A stretch of DNA of 31,327 bases, from IMG/VR virus record IMGVR_UViG_3300025168_009084, positions 1 to 31,327 of that record. The stretch is one strand, 5' to 3'. A program made the position numbers and the translations under genes. This document shows positions 1 to 7,830 of this stretch, piece by piece. The notes under the pieces were generated by a model. It made no database searches. It was not told where the DNA came from and worked only from the letters and a program-made list of their open reading frames with translations. The DNA is from a virus. The first letter of the stretch is position 1. Each line of letters opens with the position of its first letter.

Positions 1-1
1 A

Positions 2-745
2 CCGCTCTATGATACAGCCACAGGGAAACAGGTTGCGGGAGTTCCTACACCCGCGCCCCCCACTCACGACCCTAACTTTGAATACGATTTTTCAAATCAC
101 GGACCAGTTGAACCAAATGAGCGTTTTCTTTATCAATCCCCCAACCAAAAAGTGCGCGCAATAGTTGAATCGAAAGGCAAACATGCCACCATACCGCTTT
201 TCGCCACGCACAATGATGCAAGATACAAGGGTCGTGGGAGAGAAGCGTTGCGCGATATTAAAACAGAACTTCGTAGTATTCACCCGAATGTTGAACACAT
301 CGAACCAACAGGGGTGACAGCCGAGGCATCGGGGTTTTGGGATAAAATGCATGAAGAAGGACTTATTGAATATAGTGATGATGAAATGCGACCTATCGCC
401 AACATTGACAGGGAAACGGGTGAGCGATTTATGGGGGGTGAGCCATTTCTCGAACAAGATGAAATTGATTCGTCGCGTGATGCGTTGGCAAGATTGTTGC
501 AAAGGTTTGAGCGTAGCGAACCAATGGACATTGCTATGCGCTTGTTGAAAGAGCAGAAAAAACTCTTCGTTCAAGGACAGAAGACTCTTGACGGGCGACC
601 TGCCTTCGCGCAGACTGATTTTGTGGCAGAAGAACAACGAAGGCAAGCCACCCTTAAGCGGCAACAAGAGAGAGAGAATCGCGAAGCACAAAGGCGTAAG
701 AACGCCGTAGGTAACGCTACTCTTCCTCTTGAGAACCCGGAATAG
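2..745 (+). CDS. C-terminal part of a plus-strand protein with a possible GNAT-like segment (5' truncated by window edge)
   Basis: The frame is open from base 2 to a TAG at 743-745, so the gene starts outside the window; an internal GTG at 152 is not needed as a start. At least 247 residues remain. After a Pro-rich stretch comes IPLFATHNDARYKGRGREAL, in which RYKGRGREAL resembles the acetyl-CoA-binding R/Q-x-x-G-x-G motif of GNAT acetyltransferases, followed about 35 residues later by ASGFWDKMHEEG, which resembles the usual A-x-x-FYEKxGF strand. The last 50 residues are a charged Arg/Glu/Gln-rich helix. It is the only gene on this strand and converges on the replication block, so it may mark the start of the virion module. 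The GNAT reading is tentative; a virion-associated protein of other function is equally possible. Confidence 0.7.
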   Translation, partial: PLYDTATGKQVAGVPTPAPPTHDPNFEYDFSNHGPVEPNERFLYQSPNQKVRAIVESKGKHATIPLFATHNDARYKGRGREALRDIKTELRSIHPNVEHIEPTGVTAEASGFWDKMHEEGLIEYSDDEMRPIANIDRETGERFMGGEPFLEQDEIDSSRDALARLLQRFERSEPMDIAMRLLKEQKKLFVQGQKTLDGRPAFAQTDFVAEEQRRQATLKRQQERENREAQRRKNAVGNATLPLENPE

Positions 746-851
746 CAAGGTTAGACATCTTGCGCACGATTACATCGGTTAAGTAAAAACCGAACTCAAG
801 TAATATCAATACTGCAATTACTGTGATAAACGCGCCCAAGAAAGACACCAT
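717..851 (-). CDS. small single-span membrane protein
   Basis: This 44-residue protein starts at the ATG at 851, one base after the thermosome stop codon (853-855), with GAGGCG about 6 bases upstream inside the thermosome 3' end. A longer reading frame from 959 exists but would lie entirely within the thermosome gene. Residues 4-25 are a clear hydrophobic helix (FLGAFITVIAVLILLEFGFYL), followed by a basic residue pair and a polar tail ending in three Glu, suggesting one membrane segment with a short exposed tail. Its last 29 bases overlap, tail to tail, the plus-strand gene ending at 745. It is the last gene of the minus-strand block. It could be a holin-like or host-membrane factor, but nothing identifies its role. 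Confidence 0.6.
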   Translation of the reverse strand: MVSFLGAFITVIAVLILLEFGFYLTDVIVRKMSNLAIPGSQEEE

Positions 852-852
852 A

Positions 853-2349
853 TCATTCGCCTCTTCGGGCGATGATGTCATCAATCCGTAGGATAGAACA
901 AGACACTTCGGTCGCTGAATTGATAATCTGTTCAACAAGTGACGCTGGTTCCCACACATTCATTTCTGCTGTGCTGGTGATTTGACCTTCTCCTTTATGG
1001 TCAATGTAAAGACCGACATCAGCAGGGCAAGAGCGAAGTTCCATGACTACATCAAGAGGGTCCATTCCCGCGTTGCTTGCAATAGCGGCTGGGATGATTT
1101 CAAGTGAGTCAGCAAATGCTTCCATACACATACGCTCTCTTGCCGTCAACCCATTCTCGTTGAGGGCATAGTTGCGGATGACCATAGATAACTTCGATAG
1201 AACAGCACCACCACCCGGATAGACGCGCTTGTCATTCATGTAAAGACAAACCACACCAAGAGCATCTTCAAACGCGCGCTCGTATTCATCGAGCGTTTGT
1301 CGAGTTGCACCACGAATGATAAGTGTCAGTGTGTCACTTTCTTTCGATTCAACTGATACATAATCAAGGTCACCGATGCGTTTTGATTCAACAATACCTT
1401 CTATCCGTGGTGCTTCTTCGGGTGCTTCTGTAACACGATGATAGATTTGGATACCTGTGATTCTTGAGATAGCATCAATATCACTTTGATTGACGCGACT
1501 CACAACTCCGACATTTTGAGCATCAAGGTATTTAGCAACTGCTTCATGAACACCGTCACGAATAATAACAACATCACACATTTCAGCGATAGCATGAGCG
1601 ACCTCGGTTAATATCTGCATCTCTTGTTGTCGGATGTTGTTGAGTTGAGCGGGGTCTTGAATCTGCATTTGAACATCTTCATAGTTGAAACCGTCAAGTC
1701 CACCATCTAAAAGTAAGACGCGCGGATTCTTTTTGCCAACATATTCGGGGCTGGTAAATGTCTTGTTCAAAACAAGACCTCCATGAATGTATGAATCACT
1801 CATAGAGCCTCCCGATTGGGTTAGAATCCTTACTCGGTCTATATCTCCATTGACTCGATTAGCGGCTTGAGCGCACAGTTGAGCGGCGAAGTCGAGGTGC
1901 ATTTCTGCGGCTTTACCTCTCAAGGCTGTTGATGCGATGTTGGTTTTTTCAATCTTCGATGAGGCTTCGGGTAAGTTAAGAATTGCTAACTCCGATGCTT
2001 TGTTAAAGGCGCGCACAATAGTTTGTGGATGGATGCCACGCATGAGTAATCCTTCACTCAACGCTAACATCTGTCCAGCGAGAACAACAACACTCGTTGT
2101 TCCATCTTTGCACATTTCTTCTTGCGTTTGACTCGCTTGAACCATCATCTGCGCACCGGGGTGTGCTGTGCTTAGTTCTCGCATAATCGTTATGCCATCG
2201 TTCGTGACGATGCTTTCTCCGCGTTCATCAACAAGCATTTTGTCCATCCCCGCAGGACCAAGCGTTGACCTTACGGTTTCTGCTACCTGCACTGCGGCTC
2301 GTATATTGCTCATTTGGGCTTCTCTTCCAGTTTTTCTTTCTTCTGTCAT
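853..2349 (-). CDS. ths: group II chaperonin (thermosome subunit)
   Basis: ATP-dependent protein-folding chaperonin of the archaeal thermosome/CCT family, expected to form a closed double ring in the cytoplasm. Family signatures are clear: GPAGMDKMLV (residues 31-40), NDGITIM (50-56), KDGTTSVVVLAG (81-92), a GGGA turn near residue 380, AGMDPLDV near 430 and LRIDDIIA at the C-terminus. The apical domain, with the helical lid region (QDPAQLNNIRQQE), is present. At 498 residues it is shorter than the usual about 545, mainly because it lacks the C-terminal Gly/Met-rich tail. It starts 7 bases after the exonuclease gene, preceded by GGATGGTGA. A viral thermosome is typical of the magrovirus-type gene set; it may fold capsid or replication proteins, or build mixed rings with host subunits. 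The family assignment is firm; the client proteins are unknown. Confidence 0.95.
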   Translation of the reverse strand: MTEERKTGREAQMSNIRAAVQVAETVRSTLGPAGMDKMLVDERGESIVTNDGITIMRELSTAHPGAQMMVQASQTQEEMCKDGTTSVVVLAGQMLALSEGLLMRGIHPQTIVRAFNKASELAILNLPEASSKIEKTNIASTALRGKAAEMHLDFAAQLCAQAANRVNGDIDRVRILTQSGGSMSDSYIHGGLVLNKTFTSPEYVGKKNPRVLLLDGGLDGFNYEDVQMQIQDPAQLNNIRQQEMQILTEVAHAIAEMCDVVIIRDGVHEAVAKYLDAQNVGVVSRVNQSDIDAISRITGIQIYHRVTEAPEEAPRIEGIVESKRIGDLDYVSVESKESDTLTLIIRGATRQTLDEYERAFEDALGVVCLYMNDKRVYPGGGAVLSKLSMVIRNYALNENGLTARERMCMEAFADSLEIIPAAIASNAGMDPLDVVMELRSCPADVGLYIDHKGEGQITSTAEMNVWEPASLVEQIINSATEVSCSILRIDDIIARRGE

Positions 2350-2356
2350 GGGGGGT

Positions 2357-2959
2357 TCACCATCCTATTTGGTATTCTTCAATCAGTCCTGTTTCAGCAT
2401 TACGACCTTTCACAAAGCCTTCTGTTCTTCCATGAAGAAACAAGTCATAATTGAGTTTGCAATCTGCTATGCAGTATTTGATAACATCAGCGTAACGACC
2501 TTCTTGCCAAGCAATCGGCGCGTCTGCTGAATCCATAATCTCTTTCCCTACACCAAGTGTGTGCTTACATAGAGAATCGAGGTGGTGACTTTTGCCACTT
2601 GCGCTACGAACCTCCCAAGATGTGTCAACGATAGACTCCTTCTTGTTGAGGAGGACTCCGGCATAATGCATGTCAAGCGCATCACGGAGAACAGGTAGGT
2701 CAAAGCCTCGTATGTTGTGTCCAATGACGATGCCGCCATTGTCAACATGCTTCTTGAGATGCTCACCGAGGTCGCGTGGATGGAGAGGATGGATATGCGC
2801 GTCTGCTACAATTACATCATCGGCTTTGCTGAATACATGGGCTTCTTCACCATCCCATGTAGCGACAACAGTTGTGTCAAACATGTGGGTTTTATCCCAT
2901 CCACCAATCTCATGCGAGAAGTTACCCGTTTCAATATCGAGTGCCATTATTTTACTCAT
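2357..2959 (-). CDS. DEDDy-type 3'-5' exonuclease (RNase H fold)
   Basis: Predicted 3'-5' exonuclease of the DnaQ/PolB-exonuclease superfamily, 200 residues, a single domain. The three motifs are in order: Exo I LDIETG (D8, E10), Exo II HNIRGFDLPVL (D87) and Exo III YCIAD (Y162, D166), the Tyr marking the DEDDy subgroup. It lies between the AAA+ ATPase and the thermosome, only 3 bases after the ATPase stop, and AAGGAGG inside the ATPase 3' end serves as ribosome-binding site. PolB here carries its own proofreading domain, so this is a second, free-standing exonuclease, perhaps for primer removal, repair, or degradation of host nucleic acid. RNA versus DNA preference cannot be read from the sequence. 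Confidence 0.85.
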   Translation of the reverse strand: MSKIMALDIETGNFSHEIGGWDKTHMFDTTVVATWDGEEAHVFSKADDVIVADAHIHPLHPRDLGEHLKKHVDNGGIVIGHNIRGFDLPVLRDALDMHYAGVLLNKKESIVDTSWEVRSASGKSHHLDSLCKHTLGVGKEIMDSADAPIAWQEGRYADVIKYCIADCKLNYDLFLHGRTEGFVKGRNAETGLIEEYQIGW

Positions 2960-2962
2960 GAA

Positions 2963-4387
2963 TCATTCCTCCTTCAACTTGACATAAACTGCCTGTCCTA
3001 ACTTGAAAGACTTGAATAACTTTTCAACATCTTTGAATCGCTTATACACAGTTGGTTTGGTTTTACCAAGTTGGTTAGCGTATCGGTTAAACATATCATT
3101 CTTGAGAACCCAACCGTCACCTTTGCCTTCAATTTCAACAGTTTTACAAGGCTTCATAGCATTCACCCATTCACCTTTGCGCGCAATGTTTTCAGCGGCT
3201 TTCGCTCCAACTTCAACCTCGGACTCAAGCCAAAGGACAAGTTGCTCGTATATATCATAGAGGATTTCAGTTGCCATTTCAACATCGTCACCTGTGACTG
3301 TCCAATCACCATCTGCTGGTATGTTGTCACGCTCGACCCGAATCATTGCAAGATGCGTAGCGAACAATACAGTGTAGTTGAGAATGTTCGGAATGAATGA
3401 ACAGACAACATCACTCAAGTGTTTGTCCATACCACGCACAAGGGTGTAGTATTCATCGACGGATGCCATCAGTTGAGGATGAACTGATTCATCAACACTG
3501 AACATCTCATGCATACATCCACGCGCTACTTCTTCTTTACCTGCTGGGTTGAGTTCATCCCATTGTTGGTTTGTCATGTTAGCAAGTCCTAATAAGCGCG
3601 CTTGTGATTTTTCACGAATGCGAATGAAATGGTCAGCGATGTCTTGCAGTGAAGCAACTTCTGTCAACTTGTTTTGGAAGACACCGGACATCCTTTGTTC
3701 CGATACCATCTGTCGCATGTCTTCACTCCACGGTCGGTAAATCAAAAGCACGCGTTGGAATAGACCCTTTGTGAGAACATACTCTTTCACACCTGCTGGT
3801 GGGAATGAGGTAATCCAAAGTGATACTCGCGATTCTGTTTCAACTTTACCGTTCTTCATGTGCTTAGTTAGTGTGTTGCTGTGACTCCCAACAGGGTTCA
3901 TTGCTTGTTGCAGATATAAAATAACTTCCGAGAAGAATTGCTTAGGGTTCGATTGAAGAAGGATTGAACCTTCATCAAAGTTCAAGCACTTCTTACCACC
4001 GAGTAGTCCTTCGTTCTGCACAAGTTCGTATCCACCGTCACCGTCACTTACGGAGTCGATTGACCCGATTAGCGCACTGTCAGTTCCACTTGTGAACATA
4101 TCAATATCAAGACCTGCGAGTTCAGCGACTTCTCCGGTGAACTCCCAAGCGATTGACTTGCCGGACCTTGTTGCTTGAATCCAAAACACATGGATGCGCG
4201 GGTCGAGTGCCGAAGCCCATACGGGTATTCGCACATAGTCAACAAGGGCTTGTCCTTGTAGGTAAAAGAAGGATATGAGGCCGGGTATTTCGTTGAAAAA
4301 CGAAGTCGTCCGAAAACGCTCAAGGTAATCCTTCATTACGGGGTATTCTTTTACTGCTGTATATTGGTTCCATTGTCTTTGGGGCAT
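2963..4387 (-). CDS. AAA+/P-loop ATPase, probable replicative helicase (DUF3987- or MCM-like)
   Basis: A 474-residue P-loop ATPase. The chosen start is the ATG at 4387, preceded by AAGGAGATGA; a GTG at 4435 lies in the upstream small gene. Visible motifs are a variant Walker A QATRSGKS (71-78), Walker B CLNFDEG (134-140), a sensor-like ITSFPP (192-197) and a probable arginine finger in KGLFQRVLLIYR (R212), an arrangement seen in MCM and in DUF3987/SF3-like phage helicases. The C-terminal 60 residues (NDMFNRYANQLGKTKPTVYK region) look like a winged helix, as in many replicative helicases. No other obvious ring helicase is present in this window, and the primase and ERCC4 nuclease lie just upstream in the same transcript, so the replicative helicase role is a reasonable inference. 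A DNA-packaging or other AAA+ role cannot be excluded. Confidence 0.6.
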   Translation of the reverse strand: MPQRQWNQYTAVKEYPVMKDYLERFRTTSFFNEIPGLISFFYLQGQALVDYVRIPVWASALDPRIHVFWIQATRSGKSIAWEFTGEVAELAGLDIDMFTSGTDSALIGSIDSVSDGDGGYELVQNEGLLGGKKCLNFDEGSILLQSNPKQFFSEVILYLQQAMNPVGSHSNTLTKHMKNGKVETESRVSLWITSFPPAGVKEYVLTKGLFQRVLLIYRPWSEDMRQMVSEQRMSGVFQNKLTEVASLQDIADHFIRIREKSQARLLGLANMTNQQWDELNPAGKEEVARGCMHEMFSVDESVHPQLMASVDEYYTLVRGMDKHLSDVVCSFIPNILNYTVLFATHLAMIRVERDNIPADGDWTVTGDDVEMATEILYDIYEQLVLWLESEVEVGAKAAENIARKGEWVNAMKPCKTVEIEGKGDGWVLKNDMFNRYANQLGKTKPTVYKRFKDVEKLFKSFKLGQAVYVKLKEE

Positions 4388-4394
4388 ATATTTT

Positions 4395-4532
4395 TCATCT
4401 CCTTTGGGGGGTGGCAGACGCTTGAGGGTATTCACCCACGGTGCGAGTCAGCCTATAACCGTTTCTCATTTTATTGTTTATCGCCATATTATAATAGAAA
4501 TAAAAAGGATTTTCACGCGAAGTTTTTATCAT
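4395..4532 (-). CDS. small basic protein, unknown
   Basis: This 45-codon frame fills the gap between the ERCC4 nuclease and the AAA+ ATPase. Its ATG is 4 bases after the ERCC4 stop and has a strong AAGGTGA ribosome-binding sequence; its TGA lies 7 bases before the ATPase ATG. The product is Tyr/Phe/Asn-rich at the N-terminus (NPFYFYYNM) and Arg-rich at the C-terminus, and resembles nothing I know. The first third is unusually AT-rich (TTTTTATTTCTATTATAATATGG), so the stretch could equally be an internal promoter with a chance open frame. Placement and ribosome-binding site favour a gene, with moderate confidence. Confidence 0.4.
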   Translation of the reverse strand: MIKTSRENPFYFYYNMAINNKMRNGYRLTRTVGEYPQASATPQRR

Positions 4533-4536
4533 AGAA

Positions 4537-5226
4537 TCACCTTTCAAAGCGAACTTCTTCTTCGCTTGTTAAAACTTCAATCACGCGGTTGCGCAAAATC
4601 TTACCCATACGGGGAACATCTCGCAAACAATCACCACACGCGGCCTCTTCAATTGAGCCACACGCGTTGAGAATTGCTTCGGCCATGTCCGGCCCGATAC
4701 CGGGTATCGTTAGTATCATATCCATACGGACATCATTTGTGGATACGCGTTTAACTGCTTGCGCACCATGTCTGCTTGCTTTCTTGTATGTTTTTTCATG
4801 TAAAGCGACCATGAAAGCCGACGCTTCACTTGCGTTAGGGGCGCGGTAAATGAGGCAACCGAAGTCGGCTACAACCCTACCGAGGAACCCTGTCATTTGT
4901 TTGAGGGCTTGACTGGCTGTGATTGTTGAGCCACGCTCACGCGCTCGGTGAATATAGCCACCGATTTCTCCCCATATCACCAACCCATAGTTACCATCGT
5001 TGGCATCCATGTTATCGAGTTGACGCATTAGGTGACCGCTTCTCATTGAGTTAAACAAGTCATCTATGCTCTTGGCTTCAATCAACCAATCACCACATTT
5101 GTAATCACCGTTGACTAATTTCTGTCTAAGGGTATTGATACGGGGTGACCTTGATTTAGCGCGGCGTTCAAGTGCGGACACAAGTGTGCCTCTTTCATTG
5201 GTATCAATAATCAAAGGTGGTATCAT
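4537..5226 (-). CDS. XPF/ERCC4-family structure-specific endonuclease
   Basis: Nuclease of the XPF/Mus81/Hef family, which cuts branched DNA near ss/ds junctions during replication-fork repair and recombination. The 229 residues contain an ERCC4 nuclease domain (1-140) with IIDTNERG (D8, E11), VNGDY (38-42) and LIEAKSIDDL (48-57). The last corresponds to the family ERKxxxD signature, with Arg replaced by Ala. A tandem helix-hairpin-helix region follows: ILTIPGIGPDMAEAIL (171-186) and a second copy near 200-217. This is the short archaeal XPF layout without a helicase domain. The start overlaps the stop of the winged-helix gene by ATGA. Many such enzymes act with PCNA, and a clamp is encoded here, but I see no convincing PIP box. 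Confidence 0.88.
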   Translation of the reverse strand: MIPPLIIDTNERGTLVSALERRAKSRSPRINTLRQKLVNGDYKCGDWLIEAKSIDDLFNSMRSGHLMRQLDNMDANDGNYGLVIWGEIGGYIHRARERGSTITASQALKQMTGFLGRVVADFGCLIYRAPNASEASAFMVALHEKTYKKASRHGAQAVKRVSTNDVRMDMILTIPGIGPDMAEAILNACGSIEEAACGDCLRDVPRMGKILRNRVIEVLTSEEEVRFER

Positions 5227-5573
5227 GCCACTCGCCCCTCATGTGCTGGGAACTTATGAGTCCGTCTGTATTGAGTATGTTCACGACCCTCTTTCTTTGA
5301 TTCAACTAAACCTTGTGCTTCAAGTCCTTTCAACATCTGTGATATTTTTGATGAATCCATCAATCTCAATGGTGCTGAATACTTACAAAGCACGCGTGGT
5401 GTTCTCCATTCATCATCAATCATCAATAATAGTTCAACATAATCAGCATTAAACCATTCAGTTTTACTCGGCAATTTGTCGGGTTTGATTATCTCGGTAT
5501 GTATCTCGGTGCGCGTTATTCTTATGGATTGCAGGAATCCTTGTTTTTCTCTATATTCGTATTTGCGCGTCAT
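5223..5573 (-). CDS. winged-helix DNA-binding protein
   Basis: The 116-residue product has a C-terminal half that fits a winged helix-turn-helix: a helix around VELLLMIDDEWRTP, then SSKISQMLKGLEAQGLV as recognition helix and following turn, and ESKKEGREHTQYRR as the wing, resembling MarR/ArsR-like or phage wHTH regulators. The N-terminal 40 residues are charged and not recognised. It overlaps the primase stop and the ERCC4 start by ATGA on both sides, so it is translationally coupled within the replication block. It could be a transcription factor or an origin/primase accessory protein; the context suggests the latter but does not prove it. Confidence 0.6.
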   Translation of the reverse strand: MTRKYEYREKQGFLQSIRITRTEIHTEIIKPDKLPSKTEWFNADYVELLLMIDDEWRTPRVLCKYSAPLRLMDSSKISQMLKGLEAQGLVESKKEGREHTQYRRTHKFPAHEGRVA

Positions 5574-6667
5574 TGTATCATCTCCTTATCTTCATGATTG
5601 CCTGTTCCATCCCACAGTTGACATCGACCGATACAAAGACCCTTACCAATAAGGCTCTCGCATCGTTCCATGTATCCTGTTTCAACTATTGAACGCAATT
5701 GGTATTCAGTAACACCGGGGTTGTAGTCAGCCCATTGTAGCGTTTCAATAAAGTTGTGGAGTGTGAGTATATGCTTCTCTCTCATCTGCACAGTAGTTCG
5801 CTGGACAGGGAGGAAGTTGCGTAGTCGCGATGCAAGGTAAATAGCAAGACTCGCGCGGCTGATATGTGGAGGATTGCTCCCGACTTGACAAGCCGATTCC
5901 ATAAGGCATGGGAGAATCTTGATGCTCCCCATTTTAACAGTATCAAAGTTCACTGGTTCGCCTGTAACTTTGAATTGACTTTTGCGAACTTCGCTCACAG
6001 GGAGATTGACTCCTTTATGACCATAGAAGTGCGCGGTGTTGAGTGGGTTTTCTGCTTTCTCGCAAATCTCATCCCACGACATAGTAAGTAGTTGCTCACT
6101 GGTTAGAGGGATACTCCACCGTAAGACATGTTGCTTGGCGTTGTAAGAGTTAGGCACTCGTATCATACGCGCAGTATCAAATGGCACTGTTGGGTCCATG
6201 CAATACAACTCCATGTCTTTTTTCCACTTGTTGATAACTTTCTTACCTGCGGCCTTAATGTGCGACACCTGTGTTCCGCTCGATGGTAAGTGGGTCTTAT
6301 CAAGCGATGTCCAAATGTGAAACCCGTTGCCACTAAACCACACACCGTGATTGATTTGTTCATCCATCATAAATTGATGAAGGCGGCGAACTTGTTGAAC
6401 AACCTCGTCACCCTCAACTTCAATCATGTTGCTTCCTTTACGATACTTCTTATCAAAGTCAAGAACAAAGTGTTTGATGATGGCTGTGTTGTATTCAGCG
6501 CGACGACCGTTAGGTTTCACTGCTCGGAAACCATACACGGACATATACGCGCACTGTGAGTTTTGCAATGCAGACCAATACCGTTCAAACTCATCCTTGT
6601 CGTTGATAATTTTACGGAACAGACCTGCTTCTTTGGGGAAATCAAAGTTAAGAGGATTCATCGTCAT
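5570..6667 (-). CDS. archaeo-eukaryotic primase, PriS-like catalytic domain fused to a PriL-like Fe-S domain
   Basis: Makes primers for the PolB replisome. From the ATG at 6667 (GAGG 5 bases upstream; a TTG at 6670 is less likely) the protein has 365 residues. The catalytic AEP domain shows motif I HFVLDFD (D70, D72), motif II FSGNGFHIW with H117, and motif III DTARMIRVP (164-172). The C-terminal region (about 250-352) has KILPCLMESAC, then ADYNPGVTEYQLRSIV, then YMERCESLIGKGLCIGRC. The order C254, C336, C345, C349 and the intervening NPGVTEYQ match the C-terminal 4Fe-4S domain of the primase large subunit PriL. Fused PriS-PriL proteins are known on archaeal plasmids and viruses. The gene overlaps the upstream zinc protein by 20 bases and the downstream gene by ATGA. 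Confidence 0.85.
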   Translation of the reverse strand: MTMNPLNFDFPKEAGLFRKIINDKDEFERYWSALQNSQCAYMSVYGFRAVKPNGRRAEYNTAIIKHFVLDFDKKYRKGSNMIEVEGDEVVQQVRRLHQFMMDEQINHGVWFSGNGFHIWTSLDKTHLPSSGTQVSHIKAAGKKVINKWKKDMELYCMDPTVPFDTARMIRVPNSYNAKQHVLRWSIPLTSEQLLTMSWDEICEKAENPLNTAHFYGHKGVNLPVSEVRKSQFKVTGEPVNFDTVKMGSIKILPCLMESACQVGSNPPHISRASLAIYLASRLRNFLPVQRTTVQMREKHILTLHNFIETLQWADYNPGVTEYQLRSIVETGYMERCESLIGKGLCIGRCQLWDGTGNHEDKEMIQ

Positions 6668-6800
6668 CAAACCTCATCCCCGCAGTCACGGCAAACTCAA
6701 GCATTTTATCAATACAGGTGAAACATACGGCGTGCTTTGCATATCGCATAGCGATACCACCTTTGTCCCATCCACATAGTTCACACGGTCTTCCACTCAT
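6648..6800 (-). CDS. zinc-ribbon miniprotein (50 aa)
   Basis: The start is the ATG at 6800, which overlaps the stop of the Fe-S nuclease (ATGA). The product has two CxxC pairs, RPCELCGW (C6, C9) and AVCFTCID (C26, C29), spaced 16 apart as in small treble-clef or ribbon zinc proteins, and an acidic C-terminal DDDESS. Its last 20 bases overlap the primase start, whose ribosome-binding GAGG lies inside this gene. Wedged between nuclease and primase, it may be an accessory subunit; no family is recognised. Confidence 0.7.
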   Translation of the reverse strand: MSGRPCELCGWDKGGIAMRYAKHAVCFTCIDKMLEFAVTAGMRFDDDESS

Positions 6801-7717
6801 TCGCTCACCTGTATTGCATATTTTGGACATAGTTCAAGGTAATCACAATAGCCACACTTGAAGTCCTGTTTGGTCGGGGGGAACTCGTTGTCAAGATACA
6901 TCTTTATCAAATCTTTGACACGCTTCATTAGCCCTCGTTGGCTTATGGTCTTGACCTTTTCACTCATCCAGTTATCTGCGGCTGAATATCTCCAACCCCA
7001 ATGTGTAACCGGACGGTCAATGTTGCGCTCTTTCAAATAATCACTGTCGCAATTCTCAATCAAAAACTTGTAGTATGACATCTCTTTTCTCATCTCACTC
7101 GCTTTAGCGTCACTCCATTTACCAGTCTTCAACTCAAAGAGTAGTAGTCCACCGTCAGTAGCCTCGAAAATACGGTCAATGATACCAACAAACTGAACGG
7201 GTATAGTTCCATACCCTTCAATCTCCATATCAATCTTTACTTCAAGGCGAACTTCATTAGCCAGCGGTAAAGGGTTGTTAGGTGAGAGTTTCATTCGCGC
7301 GTTCTCATATTCCATCAACCAGTTCATGTTGTAGTAATAGTCGTCATGATAGAAAGGGAAGTCTTTGTTCTCCGCGCGGCGATTGCTAACAATAGCCTTC
7401 TCGGATGGAATCAACTTCTTAAGATAATCTGTCACTTCCGCTCCTTGTTCAAGCATCTTGATGATGATTTCTTTTTGATGAGTGTTCTTCTCAATTGATT
7501 GATAGAACAAGTCAAGACCGTTGTGAACATCGTCACCAAGAACAAGGTGTTTAACCAAGCCTTGAGGTTTAGGATAGTTATGTTGCAACCACATCTGTTG
7601 CGCGCACCACCCAAGTGAACCAGCAGTTGACTTGCTCATCCGAATGATGATGCCATCTTCTCCCATTTCGGGTGTCCAAGCATAGGAGGAACCGTCGTCG
7701 TAAACCTTGACGCTCAT
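6797..7717 (-). CDS. Cas4/RecB-like PD-(D/E)XK nuclease with Fe-S cluster
   Basis: A 306-residue exonuclease of the RecB/AddB/Cas4 group (PDDEXK_1). Nuclease motifs: GDDVHNGLD with H65, GIIDRIF with D181, LLFELKTGK with E195 and K197, and EMSYYKFL (QxxxY-type motif, Tyr near 215). Four cysteines suit a 4Fe-4S cluster: C38 near the N-terminus (LGWCAQQ) and CGYCDYLELC near the C-terminus (C288, C291, C297), the split arrangement typical of Cas4 and AddB. No CRISPR array or Cas1 is present, so a role in DNA-end processing or recombination with the RecA-like ATPase is more likely than adaptation. The start overlaps the upstream Cys-rich miniprotein by ATGA; the stop overlaps the next zinc protein. 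Confidence 0.85.
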   Translation of the reverse strand: MSVKVYDDGSSYAWTPEMGEDGIIIRMSKSTAGSLGWCAQQMWLQHNYPKPQGLVKHLVLGDDVHNGLDLFYQSIEKNTHQKEIIIKMLEQGAEVTDYLKKLIPSEKAIVSNRRAENKDFPFYHDDYYYNMNWLMEYENARMKLSPNNPLPLANEVRLEVKIDMEIEGYGTIPVQFVGIIDRIFEATDGGLLLFELKTGKWSDAKASEMRKEMSYYKFLIENCDSDYLKERNIDRPVTHWGWRYSAADNWMSEKVKTISQRGLMKRVKDLIKMYLDNEFPPTKQDFKCGYCDYLELCPKYAIQVSE

Positions 7718-7830
7718 TCTTCCTCATCCTCACATTCACAACATGATGCTCTTTGGTCACAACACTCTAAAACAGGGTCGTGGTAGTCGTCATAGGCTTC
7801 CCAATCCATACCGTCCGGGTAGTTATCCAT
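7714..7830 (-). CDS. acidic Cys-rich miniprotein (38 aa)
   Basis: This small frame fills the junction between the 98-aa protein and the Fe-S nuclease. The start is the ATG at 7830, inside the 3' end of the upstream gene; the stop at 7714-7716 overlaps the nuclease ATG (ATGA). The product is Asp/Tyr-rich at the front (MDWEAYDDYHD) and ends ECCDQRASCCECEDEEE, with five Cys in ten residues. The cysteines could bind zinc or another metal. The GAGGAAGAATGA end doubles as the nuclease ribosome-binding region. No family is recognised. Confidence 0.6.
   Translation of the reverse strand: MDNYPDGMDWEAYDDYHDPVLECCDQRASCCECEDEEE

Noticed and set aside
4388-4435. GTG start for the AAA+ ATPase at 4435
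   Set aside because: It would overlap the small coupled gene; the ATG at 4387 has a strong AAGGAGATGA upstream.
6797-7717. Cas4-like nuclease taken as a sign of a CRISPR-Cas system
   Set aside because: No Cas1, Cas2, effector or repeat array is visible; stand-alone Cas4/AddB-like nucleases are common in viruses.
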